The notes under the pieces were generated by a model, which ran no database searches, was not told where the DNA came from, and saw nothing but the letters and a program-made list of their open reading frames with translations. 64,000 nt of DNA, from positions 373,741-437,740 of the forward strand of contig NZ_KE384505.1 in the NCBI RefSeq assembly GCF_000426185.1. Direction: 5' to 3'. This DNA is from Cellulomonas sp. URHD0024 (GTDB taxonomy: Bacteria > Actinomycetota > Actinomycetes > Actinomycetales > Cellulomonadaceae). The translations under genes and the position numbers were made by a program. Positions 10,618 to 20,100 of this stretch are shown here, piece by piece (position 1 is the first letter of the stretch; each line of letters opens with the position of its first letter).

Positions 10618-10671
10618 GAGAACAACCTGAGTGCCGTCATAGGGGGTCTTGGCGTCACCCACGTTGTTCTC
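10618..10671. repeat. Inverted repeat with 9-bp arms between SDR and RecQ genes
   Basis: GAGAACAAC (10618-10626) pairs with GTTGTTCTC (10663-10671), 36 nt apart, inside the 294-bp gap between the SDR and RecQ genes. The arms are unusually A/T-rich for this genome. It may be an operator or the trace of a lost element; no protein-coding gene is convincing in the gap. Confidence 0.5.
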
Positions 10672-10782
10672 GGTCAGCGTCGGGCTGGTTGCGGTCAGTC
10701 GGGAGGACTGAGCGCGGCCTCGGCGTCCTTTCCCTGGGGATGACGTGCTCGTGATGTCCCCGGCGGCTGGCAGGGTTGGCCC

Positions 10783-12867
10783 GTGACCGACACGACGTTC
10801 GACGATGCCCTGGCGGTGCTGCGGCAGCTCGTCGGCAGTCCGGCCGCGGTGTTCCATGACGGGCAGCTCGAGGCGATCGAGCAGCTTGTCGACGAGCACC
10901 GGCGGGCGCTCGTCGTGCAGCGCACGGGCTGGGGCAAGTCGGCGGTGTACTTCGTCGCGACGATGCTGCTGCGTGCGCGCGGTGCGGGTCCGACTGTGCT
11001 CGTGTCCCCGCTGCTCGCGCTGATGCGGGACCAGGTGGCCGCCGCCGAGCGGGCGGGTGTGCGGGCCGTCGCCATCAACTCGACCAACGCGCACGAGTGG
11101 TCGTCGCTGCTGGCGTCGCTGGCGGCCGACGAGGTCGACGTGCTGCTCGTCTCGCCCGAGCGGCTGAACAACCCGTCGTTCCGTGAGACCCAGCTGCCCG
11201 CGCTCGTCGAGCGGCTCGGGATGCTCGTGGTCGACGAGGCGCACTGCATCAGCGACTGGGGCCACGACTTCCGCCCGGACTACCGCCGCCTGCGCGACCT
11301 CATCGCAGCGATCCCGCCCGATGTCCCGGTCCTCGCGACCACGGCCACCGCCAACGCCCGGGTCGTCGCCGATGTGGCTGAACAGCTCGGCGGATCGTCC
11401 GTCCTGACGATCCGCGGACCGCTGGCACGCACGTCCCTGCGGCTCGGCGTGCTGCGGCTGCCCGACGCCAAGACCCGGCTCGGCTGGCTGCTCAGCCACC
11501 TGGCGGACCTGCCCGGGTCCGGGATCATCTACACGCTCACCGTCTCGGCCGCCGAGGACACCGCCCGTCTGCTGCGCGAGGCGGGGTTGTCGGTGCGCGC
11601 CTACACGGGGCAGACCGATCCGGCGGAGCGTGAGTCGTTGGAAGCCGCCCTGAAGGCCAACGAGGTGAAGGCCCTGGTCGCGACGAGTGCGCTCGGCATG
11701 GGCTTCGACAAGCCCGACCTCGGCTTCGTCCTGCACCTCGGCGCGCCCTCGTCGCCGGTCGCGTACTACCAGCAGGTCGGCCGCGCCGGCCGCGCGACCG
11801 CGTCCGCCGACGTGCTCCTGCTCCCCGGCCCCGAGGACCGCGACATCTGGCAGTACTTCGCGACGGCGTCGATGCCGTCCCAGGACCGGGCCTCACGCGT
11901 CCTGCGCGAGCTGGCCGACGGTTCGGTCCTGTCGACGCCCGCCTTGGAGGCGCTCGTCAACGTGCGCCGGACCCAGCTGGAGCTGCTGCTCAAGGTGCTC
12001 GACGTCGACGGTGCCGTGCGTCGGGTGAAGGGCGGGTGGGAGTCGACCGGCCGGCCGTGGACCTACGACGCCGAACGCTACGAGCGGATCGCGGCCGCCC
12101 GAACCGCCGAGCAGGACCACATGATCGAGTACGAGCGCACGTCCGGCTGCCGCATGGAGTTCCTGCAGCGCTCGCTCGACGACGAGACCGCCAGACCGTG
12201 CGGCCGCTGCGACTCGTGCGCGGGCGCGTGGTACCCGGTCGACGTGGCTCCAGACGCGTCTGCCGAGGCCTCCCGTGCCATCGACCGCGTCGGCGTCCCG
12301 ATCGAGCCGCGCGCCCAGTGGCCGGTCGGCGTCGCGGACCGCCTGGGCGTCCGCGGGAACATCCCGGTCGGGGAGCGAGCCTCCGAGGGCCGAGCCCTCG
12401 CCCGTCTGACGGACCTGGGTTGGGGCAACGTCCTGCGGTCGGTGTTCGCGGCAGGGGCGCCGGATGCTCCGGTGACGAGGGCGATGCTCGACGGCTGCGT
12501 CCGCGTCCTGGCGCAGTGGGACTGGGAGGAACGGCCCACGTCCGTGGTCGCGATGCCGTCACGACGGCGCCCGCTGCTCGTCGACTCCCTCGCCCGCGGG
12601 CTGGCGGAGATCGGGCGTCTGCCCTACGCGGGCGCGCTCTGTCTGGTCGACGGGGGCCCGACCGGCGAAGCGGGCGGCAGCAGCGCCTTTCGTCTGGCGG
12701 GCGTCTGGCAACGGTTCGACGCATCGATGCTCGAGCTGCCTCCCGGTCCGGTGCTGCTGGTCGACGACTTGGCGAGCAGTCGCTGGACGATCACCGTTGC
12801 CGCCCGTGAGCTCCGCCGATGCGGCGCGTCACGTGTCCTGCCGCTCCTGCTGGCCACGGTTGCCTGA
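10783..12867 (+). CDS. RecQ-family ATP-dependent DNA helicase with phosphoribosyltransferase-like C-terminus
   Basis: 694 residues from GTG 10783. Helicase motifs: RTGWGKS (Walker A, K52), SPLLALMRDQ, DEAHCISDWGHDFRPDY (DEAH 151-154), ATTATA, then TSALGMGFDKPDLGFVLHLGAPSSPVAYYQQVGRAGRA (motifs V-VI). A RecQ zinc-binding module follows at about residues 452-482 (SGCRMEFLQR ... CGRCDSCAG). The last about 150 residues do not look like a standard RQC/HRDC region; they end in LLVDDLASSRWTITVAARELRRCG, the PRPP-loop-like signature of a phosphoribosyltransferase fold, near residue 660. RecQ proteins with this tail are known in actinobacteria. 3'-5' unwinding in DNA repair is expected from the family; the role of the tail is unknown. 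Confidence 0.92.
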   Translation: MTDTTFDDALAVLRQLVGSPAAVFHDGQLEAIEQLVDEHRRALVVQRTGWGKSAVYFVATMLLRARGAGPTVLVSPLLALMRDQVAAAERAGVRAVAINSTNAHEWSSLLASLAADEVDVLLVSPERLNNPSFRETQLPALVERLGMLVVDEAHCISDWGHDFRPDYRRLRDLIAAIPPDVPVLATTATANARVVADVAEQLGGSSVLTIRGPLARTSLRLGVLRLPDAKTRLGWLLSHLADLPGSGIIYTLTVSAAEDTARLLREAGLSVRAYTGQTDPAERESLEAALKANEVKALVATSALGMGFDKPDLGFVLHLGAPSSPVAYYQQVGRAGRATASADVLLLPGPEDRDIWQYFATASMPSQDRASRVLRELADGSVLSTPALEALVNVRRTQLELLLKVLDVDGAVRRVKGGWESTGRPWTYDAERYERIAAARTAEQDHMIEYERTSGCRMEFLQRSLDDETARPCGRCDSCAGAWYPVDVAPDASAEASRAIDRVGVPIEPRAQWPVGVADRLGVRGNIPVGERASEGRALARLTDLGWGNVLRSVFAAGAPDAPVTRAMLDGCVRVLAQWDWEERPTSVVAMPSRRRPLLVDSLARGLAEIGRLPYAGALCLVDGGPTGEAGGSSAFRLAGVWQRFDASMLELPPGPVLLVDDLASSRWTITVAARELRRCGASRVLPLLLATVA

Positions 12868-12906
12868 CAGGTGCAACCCCGACGCGCGCAACGAGACACA
12901 GGTGCG

Positions 12907-15588
12907 TCAGTCGGCGAGGCGCGTGGGACCAGGCCTGAGGGACATGAACCGCGTCGAGAGCGCATTGCCACCTTGGTCGTGGAGCTTGATGAGCGCATCC
13001 GAAGCCCGTAAGAACTTTCGGTCGAACAGGGTGAGTGAAACACGCATCGCCATGTAGGGGTAGGTGAGCAACATCGTCGTGACGTCTAGCGAGAAATACT
13101 TTCGAAGCAGGAGCAGCATCCTGTAGTGGGTCCGGCGCGCAACCGGACGAACAGCGACGACAATCGAGAACAACAGCAGCAGGGTCACCGCGATCGACAA
13201 GGCTCCGGCCTGGTTGGCGCTGAGCGGGGCGCCTGCCAGTGCGACGAACCCCGCGAAGCCAATACCCGCCAGCGCAAGGCCCGGCCACATGTGCATACCG
13301 ACAGCCGGTGCTGGCACGAGCGAAAGCGCGTCGACCAGCGGGAATTTCGACTCCACTGCGTCCGTGGCGACCCTTTCGTGCTTCCCAGCCGTGCCGTGCA
13401 TCGCGAGCGACATTGCCGCGGCGTAGATCGATGGGCGATGGGCGGACTTGGGAAAATCGCGGTCCAGCCGGGCCGATCTGGGCATCAAGGCGAGCTCATC
13501 GAGCCAACGCGACGGACACGGCACCTTGTTGAGCGTCACGGCGAGGTATCGAGACTCGAGAGCGGCCTCCGCAATAATTCGTGCCCACGCCCTCGCGTCT
13601 GTGGAGTCCGCGCCGGCCTGTTCGATCGCAAAGTCAAGGAACGGTGCGTCCTCGTGCATCGCGTTGACAATAAGACCAGGAGACTCCGTGACAAGGTCGA
13701 CGCCTACTCCGCGGGCCAGGCGGAATGCGGCGGAGGCGCCCTCCCCTGCATAGCGTGAGAACAGGGTGTTTAGCCGATCGCGGCTGTCGCCCACGAGCGT
13801 GCTGAACATCGTGAAGAGGTCGTCGCCGTCCAGCGCCTGGCGCGGGCGAACATTCATCGTCTCCGCATTGGTTGCGTCGGCGACAACCGTTTGATAGAGG
13901 TGCAGGCGGCGAAGCCACGAATCGTCCCAAGCCGTAGATTCGACGGAGAGAAGGAACGTCCGCTCGTGTGTGAAGTACTGCGGCCAGATGTCGTGGTCGT
14001 ACGCCTGGGTCTCCAGGAGACAGCGGCCGAGCAGGGGATCATGGCCGATTTCGGCGACCGCAGTGAGCGCAGCACGTTGTTGCTCGCGATTAGGGAGCAG
14101 GCCGACCATGAACGCCACGGTGTCGTCGAGTCGGGAGTCCGCGCGCCGCGTCGAGTCCGCGGCCAACGCCCTGCGCGCGTCGATGACTCCACGCCAGGCA
14201 TCCGACCTTTCCCCGCGCGCTGCCTCGAGCGCTGCAAAGAATTCACAGAAGCTCCGATGGAGGAAGCGGAAGGACTCGCCGTCCCGTTCGACAGCCGTGA
14301 GCCCGGTCTCGGATCCCAGCGTGGTGAACGCTTCGTCGGCGTCGTCAGCCTCGACCCCGGTGACCTCGGCGACAACCTCGAGCGCGCGTGCCCAGGAGAG
14401 CGAGTTCGTCGCCTGTGCGGGATCCACCATGTTCTCGAGCGCGAGGATCCCGAAGATCGCTTGTCTCTGCCGCAGCGCGACGACCTGGGCCCGTCTGTCC
14501 CCCAGCTGTTCGCTCCTGCGTCGGATGAGCAGTTCCTTGGTGACTTCCTGGTAGAACTGGGTGCGGGTGTCGGGGAGGTTCTGTCCCCGCACCTTGAGGA
14601 AGTTTGAGACGTACATCGCGAGCACCAGTGGATTCCTGCACAGGTCGCGGAGGCTAGGTTTCTCCGCCAGCTCGGCGTGGACGTTCGCCGCAGTCACCGT
14701 CTTTGACGGAAGGGTCGTGAACCAGCGGACGAGGAAGTCGTAGATGTCGCCGGTCGAGAATGGTCGGACCGCGAGCACGCTTGGATATTGGTCGGCGAAG
14801 TCCTGGCGGCTCTGCTGGTGGAACTGCACGCGCATCGTCAGGACCACCCGATTGGCTGCGCTCCTGTCGGACAGGCGGCGGCTCAGGAGGTTCAGTGCGC
14901 GTCTTACCGCTGGGTAGCGATCAGCAGCGACTTCGTCGAGACCGTCGAGCAGTACGAGCAGGCCGGAATCGGAGGATTTGCTGTACTGCTCGAACAGGGC
15001 GTCCATCTTGTAGCCGTGCACGGGTTCGACCTTGTCCTTGCAGACCCGCCATATCCACTCCTCGATCTCCTCGTCGGAAACGTCCGACGCCGGAGGTCTC
15101 AGCGTTTTCAGCTCGATGATCAGTGGCAGCGGCTGCGTCTTTGGTGAGGCGATCGCTTTGCGGCAGCTGTCGCGGAAGATGCGCTTGACGAGCGATGTCT
15201 TGCCCGAACCAGGATCTCCGATCACTCGGAGGCGGTGCCCGGCATCGAGAACGTCGATGCTCGTGTACGCCGCCTGGTCGGTGGACTCCAGATTGAGGCG
15301 AACGAACATCCCGTCGGTCGGTATTTCCCGATCGTCGCCGGGGACCCGTAGCGATGCGGTATCTGGCCGTGCCAGGGCGATCCGACAGTATGTCCGCATG
15401 CTCGCCGAAGCGCTGATCGTGAAGTTGATCCAGCGATCCAGGCTGTACTGCAAGGCGTCGGCGACCTGGATCGCCTTGGACCGGAAGAATTTTCGGAAGC
15501 TTGCTATGAAGGCGATGACGGGCACGGTGAGAAACAGGATCAGCGGGGTGCGGATAGGATCCCACACGTCTGAAAAGAATGTTCCCAT
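12907..15588 (-). CDS. Membrane-anchored NACHT-domain STAND NTPase, candidate antiviral defence protein
   Basis: 893 residues from ATG 15588, preferred over an upstream ATG (15690) because GAGGAG lies 9 nt before it. A transmembrane helix near residues 12-30 (PLILFLTVPVIAFIASF) precedes the NTPase. Walker A is GDPGSGKTSLVK at about 122-133; Walker B is LLVLLDGLDEV at about 209-219, with the two acidic residues and glycine typical of NACHT; the helical part has RNPLVLAMYVSNFL and FLHRSFCEFFAALEAA (winged-helix region). The C-terminal half lacks obvious repeats and contains further hydrophobic helices (WPGLALAGIGFAGFVALAG, AGALSIAVTLLLLFSIVVAV). NACHT/STAND NTPases commonly act as phage sensors. 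No nuclease, TIR or protease effector is seen, so membrane action is an inference. Base composition is visibly less GC-rich than neighbours, suggesting transfer. Confidence 0.88.
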   Translation of the reverse strand: MGTFFSDVWDPIRTPLILFLTVPVIAFIASFRKFFRSKAIQVADALQYSLDRWINFTISASASMRTYCRIALARPDTASLRVPGDDREIPTDGMFVRLNLESTDQAAYTSIDVLDAGHRLRVIGDPGSGKTSLVKRIFRDSCRKAIASPKTQPLPLIIELKTLRPPASDVSDEEIEEWIWRVCKDKVEPVHGYKMDALFEQYSKSSDSGLLVLLDGLDEVAADRYPAVRRALNLLSRRLSDRSAANRVVLTMRVQFHQQSRQDFADQYPSVLAVRPFSTGDIYDFLVRWFTTLPSKTVTAANVHAELAEKPSLRDLCRNPLVLAMYVSNFLKVRGQNLPDTRTQFYQEVTKELLIRRRSEQLGDRRAQVVALRQRQAIFGILALENMVDPAQATNSLSWARALEVVAEVTGVEADDADEAFTTLGSETGLTAVERDGESFRFLHRSFCEFFAALEAARGERSDAWRGVIDARRALAADSTRRADSRLDDTVAFMVGLLPNREQQRAALTAVAEIGHDPLLGRCLLETQAYDHDIWPQYFTHERTFLLSVESTAWDDSWLRRLHLYQTVVADATNAETMNVRPRQALDGDDLFTMFSTLVGDSRDRLNTLFSRYAGEGASAAFRLARGVGVDLVTESPGLIVNAMHEDAPFLDFAIEQAGADSTDARAWARIIAEAALESRYLAVTLNKVPCPSRWLDELALMPRSARLDRDFPKSAHRPSIYAAAMSLAMHGTAGKHERVATDAVESKFPLVDALSLVPAPAVGMHMWPGLALAGIGFAGFVALAGAPLSANQAGALSIAVTLLLLFSIVVAVRPVARRTHYRMLLLLRKYFSLDVTTMLLTYPYMAMRVSLTLFDRKFLRASDALIKLHDQGGNALSTRFMSLRPGPTRLAD

Positions 15589-16016
15589 CTGCGTTGTCTC
15601 CTCGGCGTCGAGTTTCGAGACTGTCCTGTCCGAATACTCGTGAGACAGGTCTACGCGCCGCCCGCCGGGCGGTGAAGTGGCGACGGCCACGGGTCGCTGT
15701 GCATCAAGTCGACATGACGAGAATGTCAGATTCGACTTGTGCGTGTCTCTGGTTGCGCGGGGTGAATAGTGTGCCCGCCGTCATTGGCGGTCGGGGCCAT
15801 CCGTGGCTTGCCGGTCGGGCCGTGCTCAGTCCGTGCTGGTAAGGAGCGACCGGCGAGGTGCTGCGACGCAGTGAGGAGGGGCCTGGCTGAGCACGGGCGC
15901 GGAGCGCCGCCGTATCAGGCTGGTCGCGGCACGCTGGCACCTCCGAAACGTCGAACGGGACCGCCTGCGGTCGTTCGCCGCGATGCCGCCGAGAGCGGGG
16001 TGACGCCGGGGCATGG
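15589..16016. other. 428-bp intergenic region upstream of NACHT gene
   Basis: Apart from the interrupted palindrome at 15705-15739 and the NACHT ribosome site, no coding frame here has a believable start, ribosome site and composition. The composition is mixed: the half nearer the NACHT gene shares its lower GC, while the rest resembles the host genome. It may contain the boundary of a transferred segment. Confidence 0.4.
15705..15739. promoter_or_regulatory. Interrupted palindrome upstream of the NACHT gene
   Basis: CAAGTCGA (15705-15712) is mirrored by TCGACTTG (15732-15739), and inside it TGAC (15715-15718) is mirrored by GTCA (15725-15728). It lies 117 nt upstream of the NACHT start codon and could be an operator or a hairpin in the leader. 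No matching regulator gene is adjacent. Confidence 0.5.
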
Positions 16017-16592
16017 TCAGGGGCGCGTCCGGCGTTCCCGGTGCGCCGCGATGACCGCCGAGACGATCAGACCGACGGCGCTGAGCAGCATCACGACCAG
16101 CCCGAGGCCGGCGTAGGCCGCGGCCGCAGGCTCGGGCCGGAAGTCGTCGGCAGCATCGACGACCGCGCCGACCGACCAGAAGACGTACCCGAACGCGACG
16201 ACACCGACGACCACCGACGCGACCATCAGCCAGTGGCTCCAGTGCGACGGCGTCCCGGTGCGCGCCAGGATCAGGACGACAGCGACGACCGCGACGAGGC
16301 TGAGGACGACGAACGGTCCACCGATCAGAGACGTCGCCACGAGAAGCGCGCCTAGTCCGCCCCAGAGCCCCAGCGCGGGACCGGCACCCGACCGGCCCAC
16401 CAGCACGTGTCCCAGCTGCCCCATCCGCAGTCGGACCGCCAGGCGCACAGCTCCCCGCGCGACGTCGTGGGCGTCGAGACCCTGCGCCTGCGCTTCGGCG
16501 AGGTCGGTGCGCCACTCGGGCTCGTACCGGGGGCGGTCGTCCCGCGGCGTGAGCCGGACGGCCCGGTCGACGCGCTGTGCGGGGGTGGTCAT
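16017..16592 (-). CDS. Multi-pass membrane protein, partner of PadR regulator
   Basis: 191 residues from ATG 16592, which overlaps the PadR stop codon as ATGA. The soluble first about 65 residues (RLTPRDDRPRYEPEWRTDLAEAQAQGLDAHDVARGAVRLAVRLRM) resemble the permease-prefix type leader found on proteins encoded next to PadR regulators. Four hydrophobic segments follow (LGLWGGLGALLVATSLIGG, FVVLSLVAVVAVVLILA, WLMVASVVVGVVAFGYVFW, AYAGLGLVVMLLSAVGLIVSAVIA). No catalytic residues are seen. Two-gene PadR/membrane-protein operons are common in actinobacteria and often respond to membrane-active compounds, but the inducer here is unknown. Confidence 0.82.
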   Translation of the reverse strand: MTTPAQRVDRAVRLTPRDDRPRYEPEWRTDLAEAQAQGLDAHDVARGAVRLAVRLRMGQLGHVLVGRSGAGPALGLWGGLGALLVATSLIGGPFVVLSLVAVVAVVLILARTGTPSHWSHWLMVASVVVGVVAFGYVFWSVGAVVDAADDFRPEPAAAAYAGLGLVVMLLSAVGLIVSAVIAAHRERRTRP

Positions 16593-16864
16593 GGGACGTC
16601 CCTTCCGGTGCTGAGCTTGTCGGTCGCCCACGCGTGGCCCTCGGGCGTCAAGGTGTACAGCCGCCGGCGTGCGCCGGGCGCGTCCTCGCCCCAGCGTGAT
16701 CGCACGAACCCCTCGCGCTCGAGGCGTTCGAGCAGCGGGTAGATCGTTCCGGTGGGGCGACCGGTCTGCTTGGCCACGAGCAGACCCCAGACCTCGGCCT
16801 CCGCTGCCAGGAAGCACCCGAGCACGCCGCGCAGCGCAGGCGTCAGCCTCAGATAGGTCCCCAC
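16589..16864 (-). CDS. PadR-family transcriptional regulator
   Basis: 91 residues from GTG 16864. The winged helix is complete: LTPALRGVLGCFLAAEAEVWGLLVAKQTGRPTGTIYPLLERLEREGFVRSRW followed by the wing RRRLYTLTPEGHAWATDKL. The length fits the short PadR-s2 type, which dimerises through the C-terminal helix. It is co-transcribed with the downstream membrane protein (4-nt overlap). There is little Shine-Dalgarno sequence, and an A/T-rich promoter-like box lies so close that the transcript may be almost leaderless. Autorepression is typical of the family. Confidence 0.92.
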   Translation of the reverse strand: MGTYLRLTPALRGVLGCFLAAEAEVWGLLVAKQTGRPTGTIYPLLERLEREGFVRSRWGEDAPGARRRLYTLTPEGHAWATDKLSTGRDVP

Positions 16865-16874
16865 GTGCTGACTC

Positions 16875-16886
16875 TACATATATAGG
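16875..16886 (-). promoter_or_regulatory. A/T-rich promoter/operator box of the PadR operon
   Basis: TACATATATAGG is an A/T island in GC-rich surroundings, 11 nt upstream of the GTG start of padR. Read on the minus strand (CCTATATATGTA) it offers a -10-like TATATG or TATATA hexamer, and its symmetry suits PadR binding. Transcription would start within about 6-10 nt of the start codon. Confidence 0.55.
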
Positions 16887-16955
16887 AACAGAACGCGACA
16901 AGCCAACCGCGCGATCCCCCCATGCGACGGCCCTGACGCTCACCGCCCACCCCCG

Positions 16956-17027
16956 CCCGAGTTCGAGCCTTTGAGGCGAGTTCGTGCGTTTCAACGCACG
17001 AACTCGCGGCAACCGCACGAATTCGGG
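16956..17027. repeat. Nested palindromic element, copy 1
   Basis: The inner hairpin has perfect 15-bp arms: GCGAGTTCGTGCGTT (16976-16990) and AACGCACGAACTCGC (16993-17007), separated by two bases. It is enclosed by outer arms CCCGAGTTCG (16956-16965) and CGAATTCGGG (17018-17027), with one mismatch. The same plan and the 13-mer GAGTTCGTGCGTT recur at 29668-29735. It lies between the divergent padR and AfsR-like genes. Confidence 0.8.
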
Positions 17028-17086
17028 GTGCCGGCGCCGATTCTGCCGCGGACGACAGGGCAGACCTGCTGGTCACGTCGCCGGAG

Positions 17087-17105
17087 GTGCCATATATTGC
17101 GGCAC
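17087..17105. promoter_or_regulatory. Small dyad with A/T core upstream of the AfsR-like gene
   Basis: GTGCC (17087-17091) and GGCAC (17101-17105) flank an A/T-rich core containing ATATAT. It is 41 nt upstream of the regulator's start codon and could be a -10 region or an operator. It resembles the A/T island of the divergent PadR operon only in composition. Confidence 0.35.
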
Positions 17106-17145
17106 AGCAGGGGTCGGATCGAGGCTCGTGCAGGAGGGGAACCGC

Positions 17146-20100
17146 GTGCCTGCGCTGCCGGACGGTGGGGACCTGTTCCTCAGGGTCCTCGGGGGCATGG
17201 GCGCGACGAGCGCCGGCAGGTCCCTCGACCTCGGCGGACCCCGGCAGCGCGCGGTGCTCGGGCTTCTGCTCGTCGCCCGTGGCGTGGCGGTTCCTGCGGG
17301 CCGGATCGTCGACGAGGTCTGGCAGGACGGTGCGCCCGGGAACCCCGCGGCGGCGCTCCAGTCGTACGTCTCGCACCTGCGGCGAGCGCTCGAACCCGCC
17401 AGCGCGGCGCGCAGCCGCGGGTCGCTGCTGGTCAGCGAGGGTCGCGGCTACGCGGTCCGGCTCTCCGACGACGCGGTCGACGCCTGGCGGTTCGAGGACC
17501 TGGTGCGCGAGGCGTCGGCGCTCGGGGAGGTCCCCGCGGCGGTCGGCCCGTTGCGCACCGCGTTGGAGCTGTGGCGAGGCACGCCCTACGCCGAGCATGC
17601 CGGTCAGGGGTGGGCCGATGCGGAGTCCGCCCGGCTCGACGCGCTGAGGGCCGTCGCCGTCGAGCAGCTGGCCGCCGCGCGGCTGGCGACGGGGGAGACG
17701 GCCGTCCTGGTGCCCGAGCTCGAGGCGCTGGTGGCCGACGAGCCGCTGCGCGAGGACCGCTGGCGGCTGTTGGCGCTCGCGCTCTACCGGTCGGGGCGGC
17801 AGGCGGACGCGCTGGGCGCGTTGCGACGAGCCCGCACGCTGCTCGTCGACCAGCTGGGCGTGGACCCGGGGCCGGCGCTGCAGGCCGTCGAGGCGCAGAT
17901 CCTCGCGCAGGACCCGGCGCTCAGCCCGCGGGTCCCGCCGCCGAGCACACCGTCGAACGGCACGCGCGTCACCCAGGCGGCGCCCGCCCGTCCTGCCGAC
18001 CAGCTGGTCGACCGCCACCGTGAGCTCGCCCAGCTCGACCAGCGGCTGGACGACGCGTTCGCCGGTGAGGGGTCGATCGCGCTGGTCGAGGGCCCGGCGG
18101 GCATCGGCAAGACGCGGCTGCTGACCGAGGTCCGCGGCAACGCGGAGCAGCGTGGAGCCCGGGTGCTGGTCGGGCGGGGGAGCCTGCTCGAGCAGGAGTT
18201 CGCGTACGGCGTCGTGCGGCAGCTGCTGGAGCCCCTGCTGGCGGACGTGTCCGTGCGAGCGTCGCTCCTCGACGGTGCGGCGGCGGGCGCCAAGGCGGTG
18301 TTCGACGTCGGGCCGGACAACGCCGCACCGCCCGGGGACAGCTCGTTCTCGGTGCTGCACGGCCTGTACTGGTTGACGGTGCGGCTCACCGACGACCGCC
18401 CCCTGGTGCTCGCGGTCGACGACCTGCAGTGGTGCGACGTGGGCACGCTGCGCTTCCTCGCGTACCTCGCTCGCCGTGCACAGGACCTGCCGCTGCTCGT
18501 CGTCGCGACGATCCGGACGGGCGAGCCGCACGCGGAGCAGTCGTTGCTCGCGGACCTGGCCCAGGACCCCGCGACCGTCGCCGTCCATCCCGGGCCGCTG
18601 ACGGCGGAGGGCGTCGCGGACCTGGTGACGCAACGGCTCGGGCCCGCCGAGCAGCCGTTCGTCGACGCCTGCCACCGCACCACGGGAGGCAACCCGCTGC
18701 TGGTCCGCCAGCTGCTGCGGGCGCTGGAGTCGGAGGGCGTCCGGCCCGACACCTCGCACGCCGACACGGTGAACGCGATCGGTTCGCGGGCGATCTCCAG
18801 CATCGTGATGCGCCGCCTGGACCGGCTCTCGGCCGACGCCGGCGAGGTGGCGCGGACAGTCGCGGTGCTCGGCGACGGGTGCACGCTGCCGCTCGTCGCG
18901 ACCTTCGCCGGACTGTCCGAGACGGCCGCCGCCGACGCGATCGCCGCCCTGTCCGCCACCGAGATCCTGCGGTACGACTACCCGCTCGGGTTCGTGCACC
19001 CCCTGGTCCGCGACGCCGCCTACCGCAGCCTGGCGCCGGGTCAGCGCGAGCTCGCGCACGAGCGGGCCGCGCGGCTGCTCAACGACCAGGGTGCTGCCGC
19101 GGAGCGGGTCGCGGCGCACCTGCTCCAGGCACCGCACCGCGGGGAGCAGTGGGTGGTCGACGCGATGCGCGAGGCGGCACGCGTGGCGGCGGAGCGCGCC
19201 GCACCCGGCAGCGCGATCACCTACCTGCGCCGGGCGCTCGCCGAGCCGCCGGCCGACCGCGGTCCGGTGCTGGGTGAGCTCGGCATCGTCGAGGCGGTGG
19301 TCGACGGCGCCGAGGCGGTCGACCACCTGCTCGAGGCGTACGCGCTGCTGCCTGCGGGCCCCGAGGCCGCACGGGTCGCGGCCGTCGCTGCCCAGACTCT
19401 GGTGTTCGCGGCCGGTCCGGGGGTGGCGACGGAGTTCGCGAGCCGCGCCGCCGACGCGCTGCCCCCCGGCATGGACGACCTGCGCCAGGGCCTCGAAGCC
19501 ATCGCACGCATCGGTGGCTACATCCACGGGCTGCCCGCCGACCGTTGGCAGACCCGCGCGGTCCACGTGGAGGGCGACGGCGTCGGGGCGCGCATGCTCG
19601 CGTCGCAGCTGGCGTGGGAGAAGCTGATCGCCGGCGTCGACCGGGAGGGCGCGGTCGCGCTCGCTCGGTTCGCGATGGACGGCGGGGTGCTGCAGGCGAA
19701 CGACCCCGGACTGTTCTGGGTCATCGCGACGTTCGTCCTCGACGCGGCGGACATCGACCTGGGCTCCTTCTGGCCCGACACCCTCGCGCGCGCCTACACG
19801 CAGGGCCCTCTGTTCACGGCCCTCTCGACGCACCTGTGGTGGGGGCACGCCCAGTCCTGGGCCGGTGAGCTGCGTGAGGCCGAGCACTCCCTGCGCACGG
19901 CGATCGAGCAGTCCAACGAGTGGGGTGCGATCGGCATCGCCTCGTCGTACTCGGAGGCCTACCTCATCGTCGTGCTCGTGGACCGCGGAGACCTGCGCAG
20001 GGCTCGGGCGTTCACGGATGCGACCGAGGGGCGGGTGCGTGCGGGCGACGGGCGACGGCTCTACCTCGATGCGACGGCGACCCTGCTCACCGCCGAGGGA

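Noticed and set aside
10489-10782. Minus-strand frame reading TENNVGDAKTPYDGTQVVLDAGW in the SDR-recQ gap
   Set aside because: It looks protein-like, but it has no start codon or ribosome site in the gap and runs on into the antisense of both neighbours; probably chance.
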